DNA of 64,000 bases from Paraburkholderia sp. BCC1886 (GCF_900996245.1 NZ_CAAJGK010000040.1:1-64000); one strand, 5' to 3'; positions 1 to 8,448 are shown, counted from the first letter of the stretch. The notes: generated by a model from the letters alone, not told the origin. Translations and numbers: made by a program.

Positions 1-49
1 TCATCTGTTGAATTACCCATTCCCGGGTCTCTGCTGAATAGCGTTTCAT
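1..49 (-). CDS. IS-type transposase, N-terminal fragment cut by window edge
   Basis: Reading leftward from an ATG at 47-49, sixteen codons give MKRYSAETREWVIQQM, with no stop before the edge. This resembles the first residues of small OrfA-type transposases, whose next part is normally a helix-turn-helix. Only the N-terminus is visible, so intactness of the element cannot be judged. A GGAAG sequence lies just before the ATG, rather close for a ribosome binding site. The assignment rests on a short match remembered from the family and could be wrong. Confidence 0.55.
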   Translation of the reverse strand, partial: MKRYSAETREWVIQQM

Positions 50-106
50 CTTCCATTCGCTGTCCGCCCCCCAATCTTTACATCAATCGGTTCGGGTGAG
101 GCGACA
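1..106 (-). mobile_element. probable end of an insertion sequence
   Basis: The 57 bases between the transposase start and about 106 look like the non-coding end of an insertion sequence. Read leftward, a TGTCGCCTC sequence starting at 106 could be the terminal inverted repeat, since many IS ends begin with TG. The other end lies outside the window, so the boundary is a guess. Confidence 0.4.
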
Positions 107-125
107 ACTAGCCTGACATGGAGGG

Positions 126-511
126 GCCGCCGCAAAGAAAAGTAGGCAAAAGAAAGCGGCTCACACCGCTAACTCTTAAATGGGAACCGCGCGAGATTCA
201 TGGTAGTGGTGCATCTGGAATCCGGTCCCCCGCGCATTATGCGGTAGTGACAAAGCACTCATCAGCGCCCACTCCGCACTGCGTGCGTCGCGGATGGGAA
301 CACCACGGAAGTCGAAAAACCGACGGTTGTAGAACGACCCGGGGGCGCGCGAAGCGCCGCCGGAAGAATGACTGCCTTGTCACAAGAGCGGAGTGTGCGG
401 GAACACGGATTCCAGATGCACCACTACCAAGGAAATGCCGCGGGGCCCGCTTAATGGTTAGCGGTGTGAGCCGCTTTCTCTTGCTTACTTCTCTTTGCGG
501 CGGCAAAGAGA
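126..511. repeat. long imperfect inverted repeat (palindromic element)
   Basis: The left arm (about 126-263) and the reverse complement of the right arm (about 372-511) can be aligned along some 140 bases. Shared blocks include GCCGCCGCAAAGA, AGAAAGCGGCTCACACCGCT and GGTAGTGGTGCATCTGGAAT, broken by mismatches. The middle 100 bases form the loop. The transcript would fold into a very long hairpin. Both strands carry open frames across it whose peptides share an RKRLTPLT-containing stretch, which is a by-product of the palindrome. No transposase is inside, so it would be a non-autonomous repeat. Confidence 0.75.
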
Positions 512-607
512 AGTAAGTGCCCCCCCCGCACAGGGGGAACGCTAATAGACCACTAACAATGCAAGGAAAGGCCAAAGGCCCAAAAAGCCAGAGCAACGAA
601 AAAACCC

Positions 608-3037
608 TCACCGCCGACCGGCCAAATCCACATTCAAACTCCCATCCCCCCCCATCCTGACGACCCCTTTGGAAACATCCCTTCGATACCCATAAAGATC
701 GAACTTCATCACCCCAGGATTAGAAGAATCCTTAATAAAAGTCCGAGTATTCGTGACCAACGAATTAAACATCTTCACATCCCCGGCTTCGATCCAGACG
801 AAGCTCTTCCCGGCATCGGCCGGCGGCCGCGCCACCGCCACCCCCGCCTCCCGTTTGAACTTCAAAACCAGCCCGTCATCGGTCACCGTCGCACTGGCAA
901 GCCGCCCCTGCAAAACCGGCGGCGGAAACACCGTGTACTGATCGAACACAAGCTCATTCCCCTTCAGAGCCACACCTTTGCGCGTGAAAGGCGTCAACGA
1001 AGCCAACGGAATATCCAACGCCCGCAACAGCCCAGCCTGCGGTACCCCCAACACCTTCACGGAAGTCGGCTGATAAACCAGATGCCGCTCATCGGCGGCG
1101 ACGATCGAGCCGCTCATCGTCGTCGGCAACCACACGCCGGGAAAGTGATTCCACAACTTGATCCCGCCGGAAACCTGAAGCTGCCCGTCCACCGGTTTCA
1201 ACTGCAAATCGTTGAGCGAGCGCGGCTCGTAATCGAGCAGATAGTCGTTGAAAAGCGCCGCCATCGCCGGCCACGGCTCGACCACCTCGCCACCGACGAT
1301 CCGGATATCGTACTGATCCGGATCGTCGAGATCGACCGGTTGACCCGGCTTCTTCGGCACCATCTGCGCATCGAGCGAGCGCACGTGAAAACCGATCCGC
1401 CCCGCTACGTAGAAGTCGACGTTCTCGACGTGAATCAGCGGAGCCGGCCCGGCAGAATGCCGCTCATCCACGAGCGCCGAACCGGGCGTCGCCAGACCCG
1501 GTCCAGAGAGCGCAGCACGCGTGCTCACCGGCATCATCCGCGCCGAAGACGACGCGCTCTGACCTGCCGACGCGGTGCGCAGACCGCCCGGCACCTGCTG
1601 CCAGACCTGCCGGGCCTGCGCCAGCGCCGCCTGCTGCGCGCGAATGATGCTGTCGTTAAAGCGCGCACTTGCGCTACCCACCTGCCCCGGCGATTCCTTG
1701 GCCGCAGCAGCCCCGGCACTCGCCAGGCTCGTATAGGAAGGCAGATGCACATCCAGCGCACCCGCTTCGTCGAAAGTGAAATAGCCCGCCGCCATCTGAT
1801 CGCGATAGTGATAAAGATCCAGCACGAACGGCGCGTTCGCCTCGGTCGGCGTCAAGGCCATGTCGATATTCATCGGCATCGAACGCATGAACTTCACGTC
1901 GCCGCCCTGCACCAGCAAACCGCGCGGCGGCATCGTCGCGGGCCAGTCGATCTTCGGCACCGTGTGGTCGTCGAGCGTGAAGCGCACGCCGGCCGCGCTC
2001 GTATCGATCTGCGTGATCGTCATGTTCAGCGCGGGCGGCGGCGTCAGTTTGGCCACCTGCATCACGACGTCGTCGCCTTCGAGACGCGCGATCGGCGTGT
2101 CGACTTTCAGCAGATCGGCCATCCGCACGTGCGCGGCCTGCATCAACTTGTCCGCGGCCACGCCGGCCACTTCGATATGGTTGGCGTGGAACACGAGTTC
2201 GCCGGCGCTGCGCATCGACATCGAACCGCCGAGCACGATCGGCACCCACGTGTCCCGATGCATCTCACCGGTAATACGCAGCGTGCCGCCGTCCTGCGGC
2301 ACGACGCGCATGTTACGCAACGGCGAACCCTGATACTGGAACAGATAACGGTTGAAAATTGCCGTGAGCTTGGCGCTGTCGAGCGTGACTTCGCCGCGAT
2401 GCACGTTGATCGTCACGCTGGTCGGATCGTCGAACACGATCGGCTGCCCGGGATGCGAAGGCGTCAGCGTGGCCGCCATGTCGTGAATCATGAAGCCGAT
2501 GTCGCCGGTCACGCGGAAATCGACATCGCGCGCGAACATCAGCGAGCCGTCGATACCGGAGTCGCGCAAGGTCAGCGGGCGCACACGCCGCTCGGCCATG
2601 CCGCTCGCCGACGGCACCCGCGCGGCGACGCTTCGTTCGGCAGCGAGTTGTTTGGCCTTTGCGACTTCGAGCGAGGTGCGGGCCGCCGCGGCATCGCGTT
2701 GCGCCGCGTTGCCGGAAGCCGGAACATCGGGATGGGCGTTCGCCGCCTCGCGGCTGTCGCTTGCCCCACTGTTGCTGCCAGCCGCCGCGCCCGCGTCGTT
2801 CTGCCCGGCAGCCGCCGGCGCATTCACAGCACTCAGGGCATTCACGGCACTTGCCCCACTCGCCGATCCAGCGCCCGTGGTGGAACTCGCATCGGCGCAA
2901 GCGGACATCAGCAACGCGGCCGTGAGGACGGTCAGACCGGCACCCATCGGCCTGCGCCATCCATTGCCGCCCGACTGCCCGCGTTGCAATCGCATCGTCC
3001 GCAGCGTCTTTTCAGCCTGTTCGCCAGTCTTTCTCAT
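608..3037 (-). CDS. large lipoprotein with two tandem copies of an unknown domain
   Basis: An 809-residue protein starting at the ATG preceded by a strong AGGAGGAG ribosome site seven bases upstream; a longer frame to 3121 lacks such support. The N-terminus has basic residues, a hydrophobic stretch and a lipobox ending in Cys47 (LLMSAC), so it should be lipid-anchored. Residues 50-150 are a low-complexity Ala/Ser/Gly linker. Two related domains follow (about 165-455 and 545-809). Both contain VDFxVxGxIGF, a PGQPxxxDDP motif, an ALFN/AIFN-xYL segment, a GDVKxxxS motif and a DLYxYR motif near the end. I do not recognise the family and assign no function. It is transcribed toward the palindrome and separated from the transport genes by 377 bases. 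Confidence 0.85.
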   Translation of the reverse strand: MRKTGEQAEKTLRTMRLQRGQSGGNGWRRPMGAGLTVLTAALLMSACADASSTTGAGSASGASAVNALSAVNAPAAAGQNDAGAAAGSNSGASDSREAANAHPDVPASGNAAQRDAAAARTSLEVAKAKQLAAERSVAARVPSASGMAERRVRPLTLRDSGIDGSLMFARDVDFRVTGDIGFMIHDMAATLTPSHPGQPIVFDDPTSVTINVHRGEVTLDSAKLTAIFNRYLFQYQGSPLRNMRVVPQDGGTLRITGEMHRDTWVPIVLGGSMSMRSAGELVFHANHIEVAGVAADKLMQAAHVRMADLLKVDTPIARLEGDDVVMQVAKLTPPPALNMTITQIDTSAAGVRFTLDDHTVPKIDWPATMPPRGLLVQGGDVKFMRSMPMNIDMALTPTEANAPFVLDLYHYRDQMAAGYFTFDEAGALDVHLPSYTSLASAGAAAAKESPGQVGSASARFNDSIIRAQQAALAQARQVWQQVPGGLRTASAGQSASSSARMMPVSTRAALSGPGLATPGSALVDERHSAGPAPLIHVENVDFYVAGRIGFHVRSLDAQMVPKKPGQPVDLDDPDQYDIRIVGGEVVEPWPAMAALFNDYLLDYEPRSLNDLQLKPVDGQLQVSGGIKLWNHFPGVWLPTTMSGSIVAADERHLVYQPTSVKVLGVPQAGLLRALDIPLASLTPFTRKGVALKGNELVFDQYTVFPPPVLQGRLASATVTDDGLVLKFKREAGVAVARPPADAGKSFVWIEAGDVKMFNSLVTNTRTFIKDSSNPGVMKFDLYGYRRDVSKGVVRMGGDGSLNVDLAGRR

Positions 3038-3414
3038 GATGTCTCCTCCTCTAGCCGCGATGCGCCTCTGGCACGCCGGGCCGACATGGTTCGTCACGCA
3101 TACACCGGCTTTAAACAGCAAGCCGACGGCGCGCGTCTTTCACCTGATTGTCTTGATTTGTCCGCGCGCTGCCGACAAGATTTCTGGAGGACGCTCACCA
3201 AACGATCAAGCGTTTGAATCGCTACGCTGGGTCCCGGGAAAGCCGCGCGCATTCTGCGTTGGCGGCCCGCGGGCGCACCGAATTCAAACGGCATGATTAG
3301 GGCAGATGGGAAGGCACCGGCGCGATGAACGGCCGCGCCACGCACCGTATCAGTAGAAACCAGCACGTCATTTCGAATACGGCACGGCCCAATCGACGCA
3401 GCCCGGCGCGCGTA
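3038..3414. other. intergenic region, no feature recognised
   Basis: This 377-base stretch lies between the livF-like stop and the lipoprotein start, both genes reading leftward. It presumably holds the lipoprotein promoter, but I could not pick convincing -35 and -10 elements. A 90-residue open frame inside (3094-3366, minus) has no recognisable content or ribosome site and I treat it as noise. Confidence 0.5.
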
Positions 3415-4140
3415 TCAGCCTACGCCGAGCCATTCCTGCATCACGTCGCGCCGCTCTATGAAATCCGCCAATTCTCCATCGAACACGATCTGTCCATGAC
3501 CCATGACGGCGACGCGACTGGCGAGTTCCTGCGCCAGCGTCAGCTGCTGCTCGATCAGCAGCATGGCGACGCCCCGATCGCGCAGCAGGCGCAAGCAGCG
3601 CGCGACCTGCGTCATCACGAGACTGGCGAGCCCTTCACCGGGTTCGTCGATCACCAGCAGATCCGGGTCGCCGAGCAGCGCCCGCGCGAGCGTCAACATC
3701 TGCTGCTCGCCGCCCGACAGCGCGCCCGCGCGCGTGCGCTGGCGCTCCAGCAGCACGGGAAACAGACTGTAGGCGTCGTCGAAACCGAAGCGCGGCGCAC
3801 GACCACGCACACTCGCACGCCCATGCGGCGCGACGCCGAGCTGCAGATTCTCGTGAACGGTAAGCGTCGGAAACACATCGCGATGTTCCGGCACGTAGCC
3901 GAGCCCGAGCCGCGCGATCTCGAAGGTCCGCAGGCCGCCGAGCGCCGTGCCCGCGAAACGCAGCTCGCCCTCGCTGCGCACGAGTCCCATGACGGCACGC
4001 GCCAGCGTCGAGCGACCCGAACCGTTGCGGCCGACCAGCGCGAGCACCTCGCCCGCTGCGACGCCGAGCGTCACGCCGTGCAAGACCTGGCTCGCGCCGT
4101 ACCACGCGTTCAGTCCGCGAATGTCGAGCAAGGCGCTCAT
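3415..4140 (-). CDS. livF: branched-chain amino acid type ABC transporter ATPase (LivF-like), altered Walker A
   Basis: A 241-residue ATP-binding subunit, last gene of the liv-like cluster; its ATG overlaps the livG stop by four bases (ATGA), indicating translational coupling. The order of motifs is that of ABC ATPases: Walker A, a LGYVPE segment typical of LivF, the LSGGEQQM signature, a LLVIDEPGEGLA Walker B, and a LLIEQQ switch region. The Walker A reads GRNGSGRST: the lysine that contacts ATP phosphates is arginine (codon CGC). LivG next door keeps its lysine, so the pair could work with one fully competent site, or this subunit may be weak. Substrate is unknown because no binding protein is adjacent. 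Confidence 0.9.
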   Translation of the reverse strand: MSALLDIRGLNAWYGASQVLHGVTLGVAAGEVLALVGRNGSGRSTLARAVMGLVRSEGELRFAGTALGGLRTFEIARLGLGYVPEHRDVFPTLTVHENLQLGVAPHGRASVRGRAPRFGFDDAYSLFPVLLERQRTRAGALSGGEQQMLTLARALLGDPDLLVIDEPGEGLASLVMTQVARCLRLLRDRGVAMLLIEQQLTLAQELASRVAVMGHGQIVFDGELADFIERRDVMQEWLGVG

Positions 4141-4889
4141 GCGTCGAACCCTTCGCCGAGATAGGCGGCGCGCACGGCCGCATCCGCGCGAATCTCGGCG
4201 GGCGTGCCGCTCGCAATCACCCTGCCCTGCACCAGCACTGAAATGCGATCGGCGAGCGCGAATACCGCGTCCATGTCGTGCTCGACCATCAGCAGCGTGC
4301 GGCCCGCGGTGGCCTCGCGGATCAGCTCGATCGCCCGCGCTGCTTCGGCGCGGTTCATGCCCGCCGTCGGCTCGTCGAGCAGCAAGGTGTGCGCGCCGCC
4401 CGCGAGGGCGAGTCCGAGGTCCAGCGCGCGTTGTTCGGCGTAGCTCAGGGCGCCGGCCGCGGCATGCCGGCGCCCGCTCAGACCGACGGCGTCGAGCACC
4501 TGGTCCGCGCGCGCATCGACGGCGCGCGAAGCGCTCAACCGTTGCCACCAGCGCAGCCGGTCACGCTCTGCAAGCAGCGCCGCGCAACGCAGGTTGTCGC
4601 GCACACTCAGCCGGGCGAACACACTGGTGGTCTGGAAGCTGCGCGCCAGCCCGCGACGCGCGATCGTCGACGGCGCGAGCCGCGTGATCTCCGCGCCGAA
4701 CAGATCGATGCGCCCGGCGTCCGGCCGCGCACCGCCGGCAATCAGATTGAACAACGTGGATTTGCCCGCGCCGTTCGGTCCGATCAACGCATGACGTTCG
4801 CCGGGTTCGATCGTGAGATCGACGCCGCGCAGGATCTGCGTGGCGCCGAAGCGCTTTTCGATGCCATAGAGCGCGAGCGCGGGGGTCAT
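4137..4889 (-). CDS. livG: branched-chain amino acid type ABC transporter ATPase (LivG-like)
   Basis: A 250-residue ABC ATPase with an intact Walker A (GPNGAGKST), a LLLDEPTAGMNRAE Walker B segment characteristic of LivG, and a HD switch (VEHDMD). The signature is LSYAEQR, where the second glycine of LSGGQ is Ala; LivG proteins usually read LSYGEQR, so this is a mild departure. Start and stop overlap the neighbours by four bases at both ends (livM stop, livF start), so livM-livG-livF should be translated as one unit. It would couple ATP hydrolysis to the LivHM permease in the inner membrane. Confidence 0.93.
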   Translation of the reverse strand: MTPALALYGIEKRFGATQILRGVDLTIEPGERHALIGPNGAGKSTLFNLIAGGARPDAGRIDLFGAEITRLAPSTIARRGLARSFQTTSVFARLSVRDNLRCAALLAERDRLRWWQRLSASRAVDARADQVLDAVGLSGRRHAAAGALSYAEQRALDLGLALAGGAHTLLLDEPTAGMNRAEAARAIELIREATAGRTLLMVEHDMDAVFALADRISVLVQGRVIASGTPAEIRADAAVRAAYLGEGFDA

Positions 4890-6205
4890 GGCGCGTCCCC
4901 GTCGGTGGATTGCGATGCGTGTGCGCGTAAGCCCGTGGAAGCATGGAGTCGGGCGCGTGCGCGCAGCGCGGCATGCGCCGCGAAGGCGCCCGACGCGGCG
5001 AGTGCCGTCAGTGTGAGGCCGAGTGTCCATGCGCCGGAGCCTGAGGCGATCGACTGTGCAGACGCGGGCAATGTGGGTAATGCAGGCAACGCAGGCAACG
5101 TGAACAGCCCGGCGACCACCGTGCCGTCGTCCGCGCCGAACTGCACGGCATACGCCCACTGCACCGCGACCACCACTGCCGCGCCGAGCAACAGCACGGC
5201 AGCCGAAGCCCACAGATAAAAGCCGCGGCACCCGCGCCATCCCCATGCATCGATTCGAGCACCGTGGCGTCGCGCGAAGCCGGCGAGTCCATCCGGCGAA
5301 GCCATCACGATGACGATGAACAGCAGTCCCAGATAAAACAGCCACGCCCGCGTCATGCTGCCCACCACCACGCTGAAAAAGGTGAGCACGATGGCGCCCG
5401 CCACCGGCCCAAAAAACGAAGCCGTGCCGCCGATCACCGTTGCAATCAGCACGGCGCCCGAGCGCATCATGCCAACGCTTTCGGTGGATACCAGTTCGAC
5501 GTCGATCAGCCCCAACGTCCCCGCGATGCCCGCAAAAAACGCCGCCAGCACCACGACGCCATGGCGCACGCGGCGCGGATAGCAGCCGATCGCCGCGGCC
5601 CGTGCCGGGTTGTCGCGCACCGCATTCGCGAGCCGCATGAAGGCCGTGCGGGACAGACCGAACATCGCGACGCTCGCCAGCAGACACCACGACGCGATCA
5701 GCCCATACGCTTCGCGCGCCGGGCCAAACGTCCAGCCTGCGAGCGCCGCTGCATGGGTTCGATCGATGGCGACGCCCGCCTCGCCGCCGAACCAGTCGGG
5801 CAGCGTCCACGCGGCCGCCGAGATCAGTTCACCGATGCCGAGCGTGATCATCGCGAAGGCCGTGCCGGCCCGGCGGGTCGAGACGAAGCCGAACACGACA
5901 CCGCACAACGCAGCGCCCAGTCCGCCGATCAAAGGCAGCAGCACGAGCGGCACGGCGAACCGGTTGAAAATCTGCGCGGCGATCAGCGCGCCGAGTCCGG
6001 CGTACGCCGCGTGGCCGAACGACAGCAGCCCGGTTTCGCCGAGCAGCAAGTTGTACGACAGCGCAAAGACGATCATCGCCGCGGTTTGCGACAGCCAGGC
6101 GAGCAGCCAGCTTTGCGGCCAGATCGAAGGCGGCACCACGAGCCACGCGATCAGCGCGAGCCATGGCGCAGCACGCCGCCACGCGGGCTCACGCATGGTC
6201 GTCAC
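4886..6205 (-). CDS. livM: branched-chain amino acid type ABC permease (LivM-like) with extended C-terminus
   Basis: The first 320 residues are a typical LivM permease: many hydrophobic helices and the conserved segment SYNLLLGETGLLSFGHAA. The remaining about 110 residues are unusual, with two further hydrophobic segments separated by a Leu/Pro/Ala repeat (LPALPALPTLPA) encoded by 9-bp DNA repeats near 5060-5105, ending in a polar tail. LivM proteins are normally 300-420 residues, often ending near the first part. The start given is GTG; an ATG at 6196 is equally plausible. It overlaps the livH end by about 17 bases. Confidence 0.9.
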   Translation of the reverse strand: MTTMREPAWRRAAPWLALIAWLVVPPSIWPQSWLLAWLSQTAAMIVFALSYNLLLGETGLLSFGHAAYAGLGALIAAQIFNRFAVPLVLLPLIGGLGAALCGVVFGFVSTRRAGTAFAMITLGIGELISAAAWTLPDWFGGEAGVAIDRTHAAALAGWTFGPAREAYGLIASWCLLASVAMFGLSRTAFMRLANAVRDNPARAAAIGCYPRRVRHGVVVLAAFFAGIAGTLGLIDVELVSTESVGMMRSGAVLIATVIGGTASFFGPVAGAIVLTFFSVVVGSMTRAWLFYLGLLFIVIVMASPDGLAGFARRHGARIDAWGWRGCRGFYLWASAAVLLLGAAVVVAVQWAYAVQFGADDGTVVAGLFTLPALPALPTLPASAQSIASGSGAWTLGLTLTALAASGAFAAHAALRARARLHASTGLRAHASQSTDGDAP

Positions 6206-7133
6206 GCTGCCCGAACAGGCCGCGCGGACGCACCGCGAGCATCGCCACCAGCAGCACGTAGGGAATCAGCGGTGCGAGTTGCGCGAGCGTGAGCGCGTCC
6301 CACTCGGGCGGCAACGCGCCGCCGAAGGTCGGCCAGAGTTCGCCTAGCGACAGCTCGCTCGCTACCGCAAAGGTTTGCACGCATCCCACCAGCAGCGACG
6401 CTGCCAGCGCGCCGCCCAGCGAGCCCAGTCCACCGATGACGACCACCACGAAGACGATCGACCCGAGCGAGTCCGCCATGGCCGGCTCGATCACGAACAG
6501 CGGTGCGCCGATCACCCCGGCCAGCGCCGCGAGCGCCGTGCCGGCCGCGAACACGCCGGTGAACACACGTGGCACGTCGTGACCGAGCGCTTCGACGGCG
6601 CTCGCGTGCGTGAGCGCGGCCCGCACGATCAGCCCCGCCTTCGACACCCGCAATACCGCGTAGAGAATACCCAGCATGGCGAGCGAGACGGCCATCATGA
6701 ACACCCGATAGCGCGCGAACGCCGCGCCGTAGATCGTGAACAACGGCCCGTCGAGCAGGGCGGGCACGCTGGCGCTCAACGGCCCCAGACCCCAGCCGAG
6801 CTTGACCAGTTCGCCGAGCAGATACGCCGCGCCGAAAGTCAGCAGCAACTCGGCGAGATGGCCATGCCCGTGCCTGCGCACGCGGCGCAACAGCCAGCGT
6901 TCGAGCGCCGCGCCGAGCGCGCCGACGAGCAGCGGCGCGAGCACCAGCGCGCTCCAGAATCCCGCGTACTTCGCGACCGACAAGCCCACGTAAGCGCCGA
7001 GCATGTAGAAGCTCGCATGCGCGAAGTTCAGCACGCCGAGCATGCTGAAAATCAACGTCAGTCCGGCCGATAGCATGAATAGCAGCAGGCCGTAACTGAC
7101 GCCGTTGAGCAGATTGACGACGACGGATTGCAC
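6189..7133 (-). CDS. livH: branched-chain amino acid type ABC permease (LivH-like)
   Basis: A 314-residue inner-membrane permease with the N-terminal LNGVSYGLLLFML segment and the GVLNFAHASFYMLGAY motif typical of LivH. I chose the GTG at 7131-7133 because it places the conserved segment eight residues from the N-terminus and lies just after the stop of the thioesterase gene (7138); an upstream ATG at 7172 would overlap that gene by 35 bases. Later segments (about residues 200-240) contain the GLGSLGGAL stretch of the family. It is paired with LivM and two ATPases but has no periplasmic binding protein nearby. Confidence 0.9.
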   Translation of the reverse strand: MQSVVVNLLNGVSYGLLLFMLSAGLTLIFSMLGVLNFAHASFYMLGAYVGLSVAKYAGFWSALVLAPLLVGALGAALERWLLRRVRRHGHGHLAELLLTFGAAYLLGELVKLGWGLGPLSASVPALLDGPLFTIYGAAFARYRVFMMAVSLAMLGILYAVLRVSKAGLIVRAALTHASAVEALGHDVPRVFTGVFAAGTALAALAGVIGAPLFVIEPAMADSLGSIVFVVVVIGGLGSLGGALAASLLVGCVQTFAVASELSLGELWPTFGGALPPEWDALTLAQLAPLIPYVLLVAMLAVRPRGLFGQRDDHA

Positions 7134-7137
7134 GCGG

Positions 7138-7647
7138 CTAGTCCGTCTGCGCAGGCGCGTCGGTCGCTGCATCGCCCGGCGCGTTGTCCGGCGCGTTGTC
7201 CGGCGCGTTGTCCGGCGCGACCAGCGGGGCGAGCGCGGCGCGCAGCGCTTCCGGCAAGCTCACCGGACGGCGGGTGGCGCGATCCACGTACACATGCACG
7301 AAATGACCCTGAGCGGCGGGTTGCGACGCCCCTTCGCGGAACAGGCCGACTTCGTAGCGCACACTCGAATTGCCGAGCCGCACGACCCGCAAACCCGCAT
7401 CGATCCGTTCCGGAAAGGCCAGCGGCGCAAAGTAGTTGCACTGCGTTTCGATCACCAGTCCGATAGTCGCGCCGCGGTCGTAGTCGAGCACGCCGGCACG
7501 GATCAGGTACTCGTTCACCACAGTGTCGAAGTAGCTGTAGTAGACGACGTTGTTCACGTGACCGTAGACATCGTTGTCCATCCAGCGGGTGGGGATCGAC
7601 AGGAAATGCGGGTAAGCCGCGCGCGCGGCGGGAGCAGGTTTGTTCAT
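7138..7647 (-). CDS. acyl-CoA thioesterase, 4HBT hotdog family
   Basis: A 169-residue hotdog-fold thioesterase. Residues 21-42 hold the family signature [13 protein letters not shown], with the Asp and the GHVNN turn that bind and hydrolyse acyl thioesters, followed by a LGNSSVRYE strand. The last 30 residues are low complexity and contain three copies of APDN, encoded by an exact 12-bp DNA repeat, so the tail length may vary between strains. It sits five bases ahead of livH in the same direction, which suggests cotranscription. The link could mean that the transporter serves an acid or CoA-linked catabolic route, but that is speculation. Confidence 0.9.
   Translation of the reverse strand: MNKPAPAARAAYPHFLSIPTRWMDNDVYGHVNNVVYYSYFDTVVNEYLIRAGVLDYDRGATIGLVIETQCNYFAPLAFPERIDAGLRVVRLGNSSVRYEVGLFREGASQPAAQGHFVHVYVDRATRRPVSLPEALRAALAPLVAPDNAPDNAPDNAPGDAATDAPAQTD
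7178..7213 (-). repeat. 12-bp tandem repeat, three exact units, inside thioesterase tail
   Basis: GGCGCGTTGTCC (plus strand) is repeated three times exactly, with a partial fourth. Being a multiple of three, copy changes would keep frame and add or remove the APDN tetrapeptide. Confidence 0.9.
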
Positions 7648-7701
7648 CGTGGCCTGGCTGGGCGTCGTGAAGTGGCTTTGAGGCGAAGGTGAAAACCGGT
7701 T

Positions 7702-8232
7702 TTACTGTCCTGGCCGTTCAACGAATTCGAACGGCAAGCCGCGCCGGCGCATCCATTCGCCGAGCGCCTGGCCGGTGCCCGCGCGCCACGGCCGCAACTT
7801 GGCCGGCTCGATCAGCCGGTATTCGAGCAACTCCGGCGACAGCGCCACGGTGCCGTGCGCCTTCACGTGATACGCGATGATCAACTCGTTCTTGCGGATG
7901 AACTCGTACACGCCGATCAGCTCGACGCTGTCCGCATGCAGCGAGGTCTCTTCGAGCACTTCGCGCGCGATGCCCTCTTCCGGCGTCTCGCCGTTTTCGA
8001 GGAAACCGGTGATCAGCGCGAACATGCCTTCGGGCCACGCGGCGTTGCGCGCGAGCAGAATCTTGCCTTCGTATTCGACGATCGCCGCCACCACCGGCAG
8101 CGGATTGTTCCAGTGCACGTAGCCGCATTCGGGATCGGGACAGGTCTGGCGGATGCGGCCGCCCTCGTGTTCGGCGTCGGCGCGCTCGATCAGCGGCGTG
8201 GCGCAGCGTGGGCAAAATCGGTAGTCGGTCAT
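7702..8232 (-). CDS. Nudix hydrolase with N-terminal zinc ribbon (NudC-like)
   Basis: A 176-residue protein. The N-terminus carries a zinc-ribbon pattern: CPRC at residues 7-10, then a CPDPEC pair around 31-36. The Nudix box follows at about residue 76: GFLENGETPEEGIAREVLEE, matching GX5EX7REUXEE, but the glycine that usually follows EE-x is Ser (EETSL). Such proteins hydrolyse nucleoside diphosphate derivatives; zinc-ribbon forms are often NADH pyrophosphatase relatives. It is upstream of the thioesterase by 54 bases and reads in the same direction. Its upstream region carries the sixteen-unit GGTTGC array. Confidence 0.9.
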   Translation of the reverse strand: MTDYRFCPRCATPLIERADAEHEGGRIRQTCPDPECGYVHWNNPLPVVAAIVEYEGKILLARNAAWPEGMFALITGFLENGETPEEGIAREVLEETSLHADSVELIGVYEFIRKNELIIAYHVKAHGTVALSPELLEYRLIEPAKLRPWRAGTGQALGEWMRRRGLPFEFVERPGQ

Positions 8233-8329
8233 GGCGTTGGGACGTTTTTATTGGAGCGGGGTCGTGAGGGGCGTCGTCCGTCGAGCGAGGCTCGCGCTGC
8301 GGCGGTCTTTTGTTTATATCGGTCGGTGC

Positions 8330-8425
8330 GGTTGCGGTTGCGGTTGCGGTTGCGGTTGCGGTTGCGGTTGCGGTTGCGGTTGCGGTTGCGGTTGCGGTTG
8401 CGGTTGCGGTTGCGGTTGCGGTTGC
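8330..8425. repeat. hexanucleotide tandem array, (GGTTGC) x 16, exact
   Basis: Sixteen uninterrupted copies of GGTTGC occupy 96 bases, preceded by an imperfect unit. The array lies between the threonine aldolase stop (8449) and the Nudix start (8232), about 100-190 bases upstream of the Nudix start codon. Perfect arrays of this length are prone to slippage. The unit is G-rich on the plus strand, with runs of only two Gs. Confidence 0.98.
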
Positions 8426-8448
8426 GATGCGGCTACGGCGAGCACGCG

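Noticed and set aside
118..611. Two opposite-strand open frames in the palindromic element
   Set aside because: They are mirror images created by the inverted repeat and share the same peptide; no ribosome sites or family.
1082..3217. A 711-residue plus-strand open frame opposite the lipoprotein gene
   Set aside because: Arg/His-rich composition typical of the antisense of a high-GC gene, with no motif. The minus strand has signal peptide, domains and ribosome site.
3206..3225. AAGCGTTTGAATCGC shared with 30819-30833
   Set aside because: A 15-base match is expected by chance in 64 kb.
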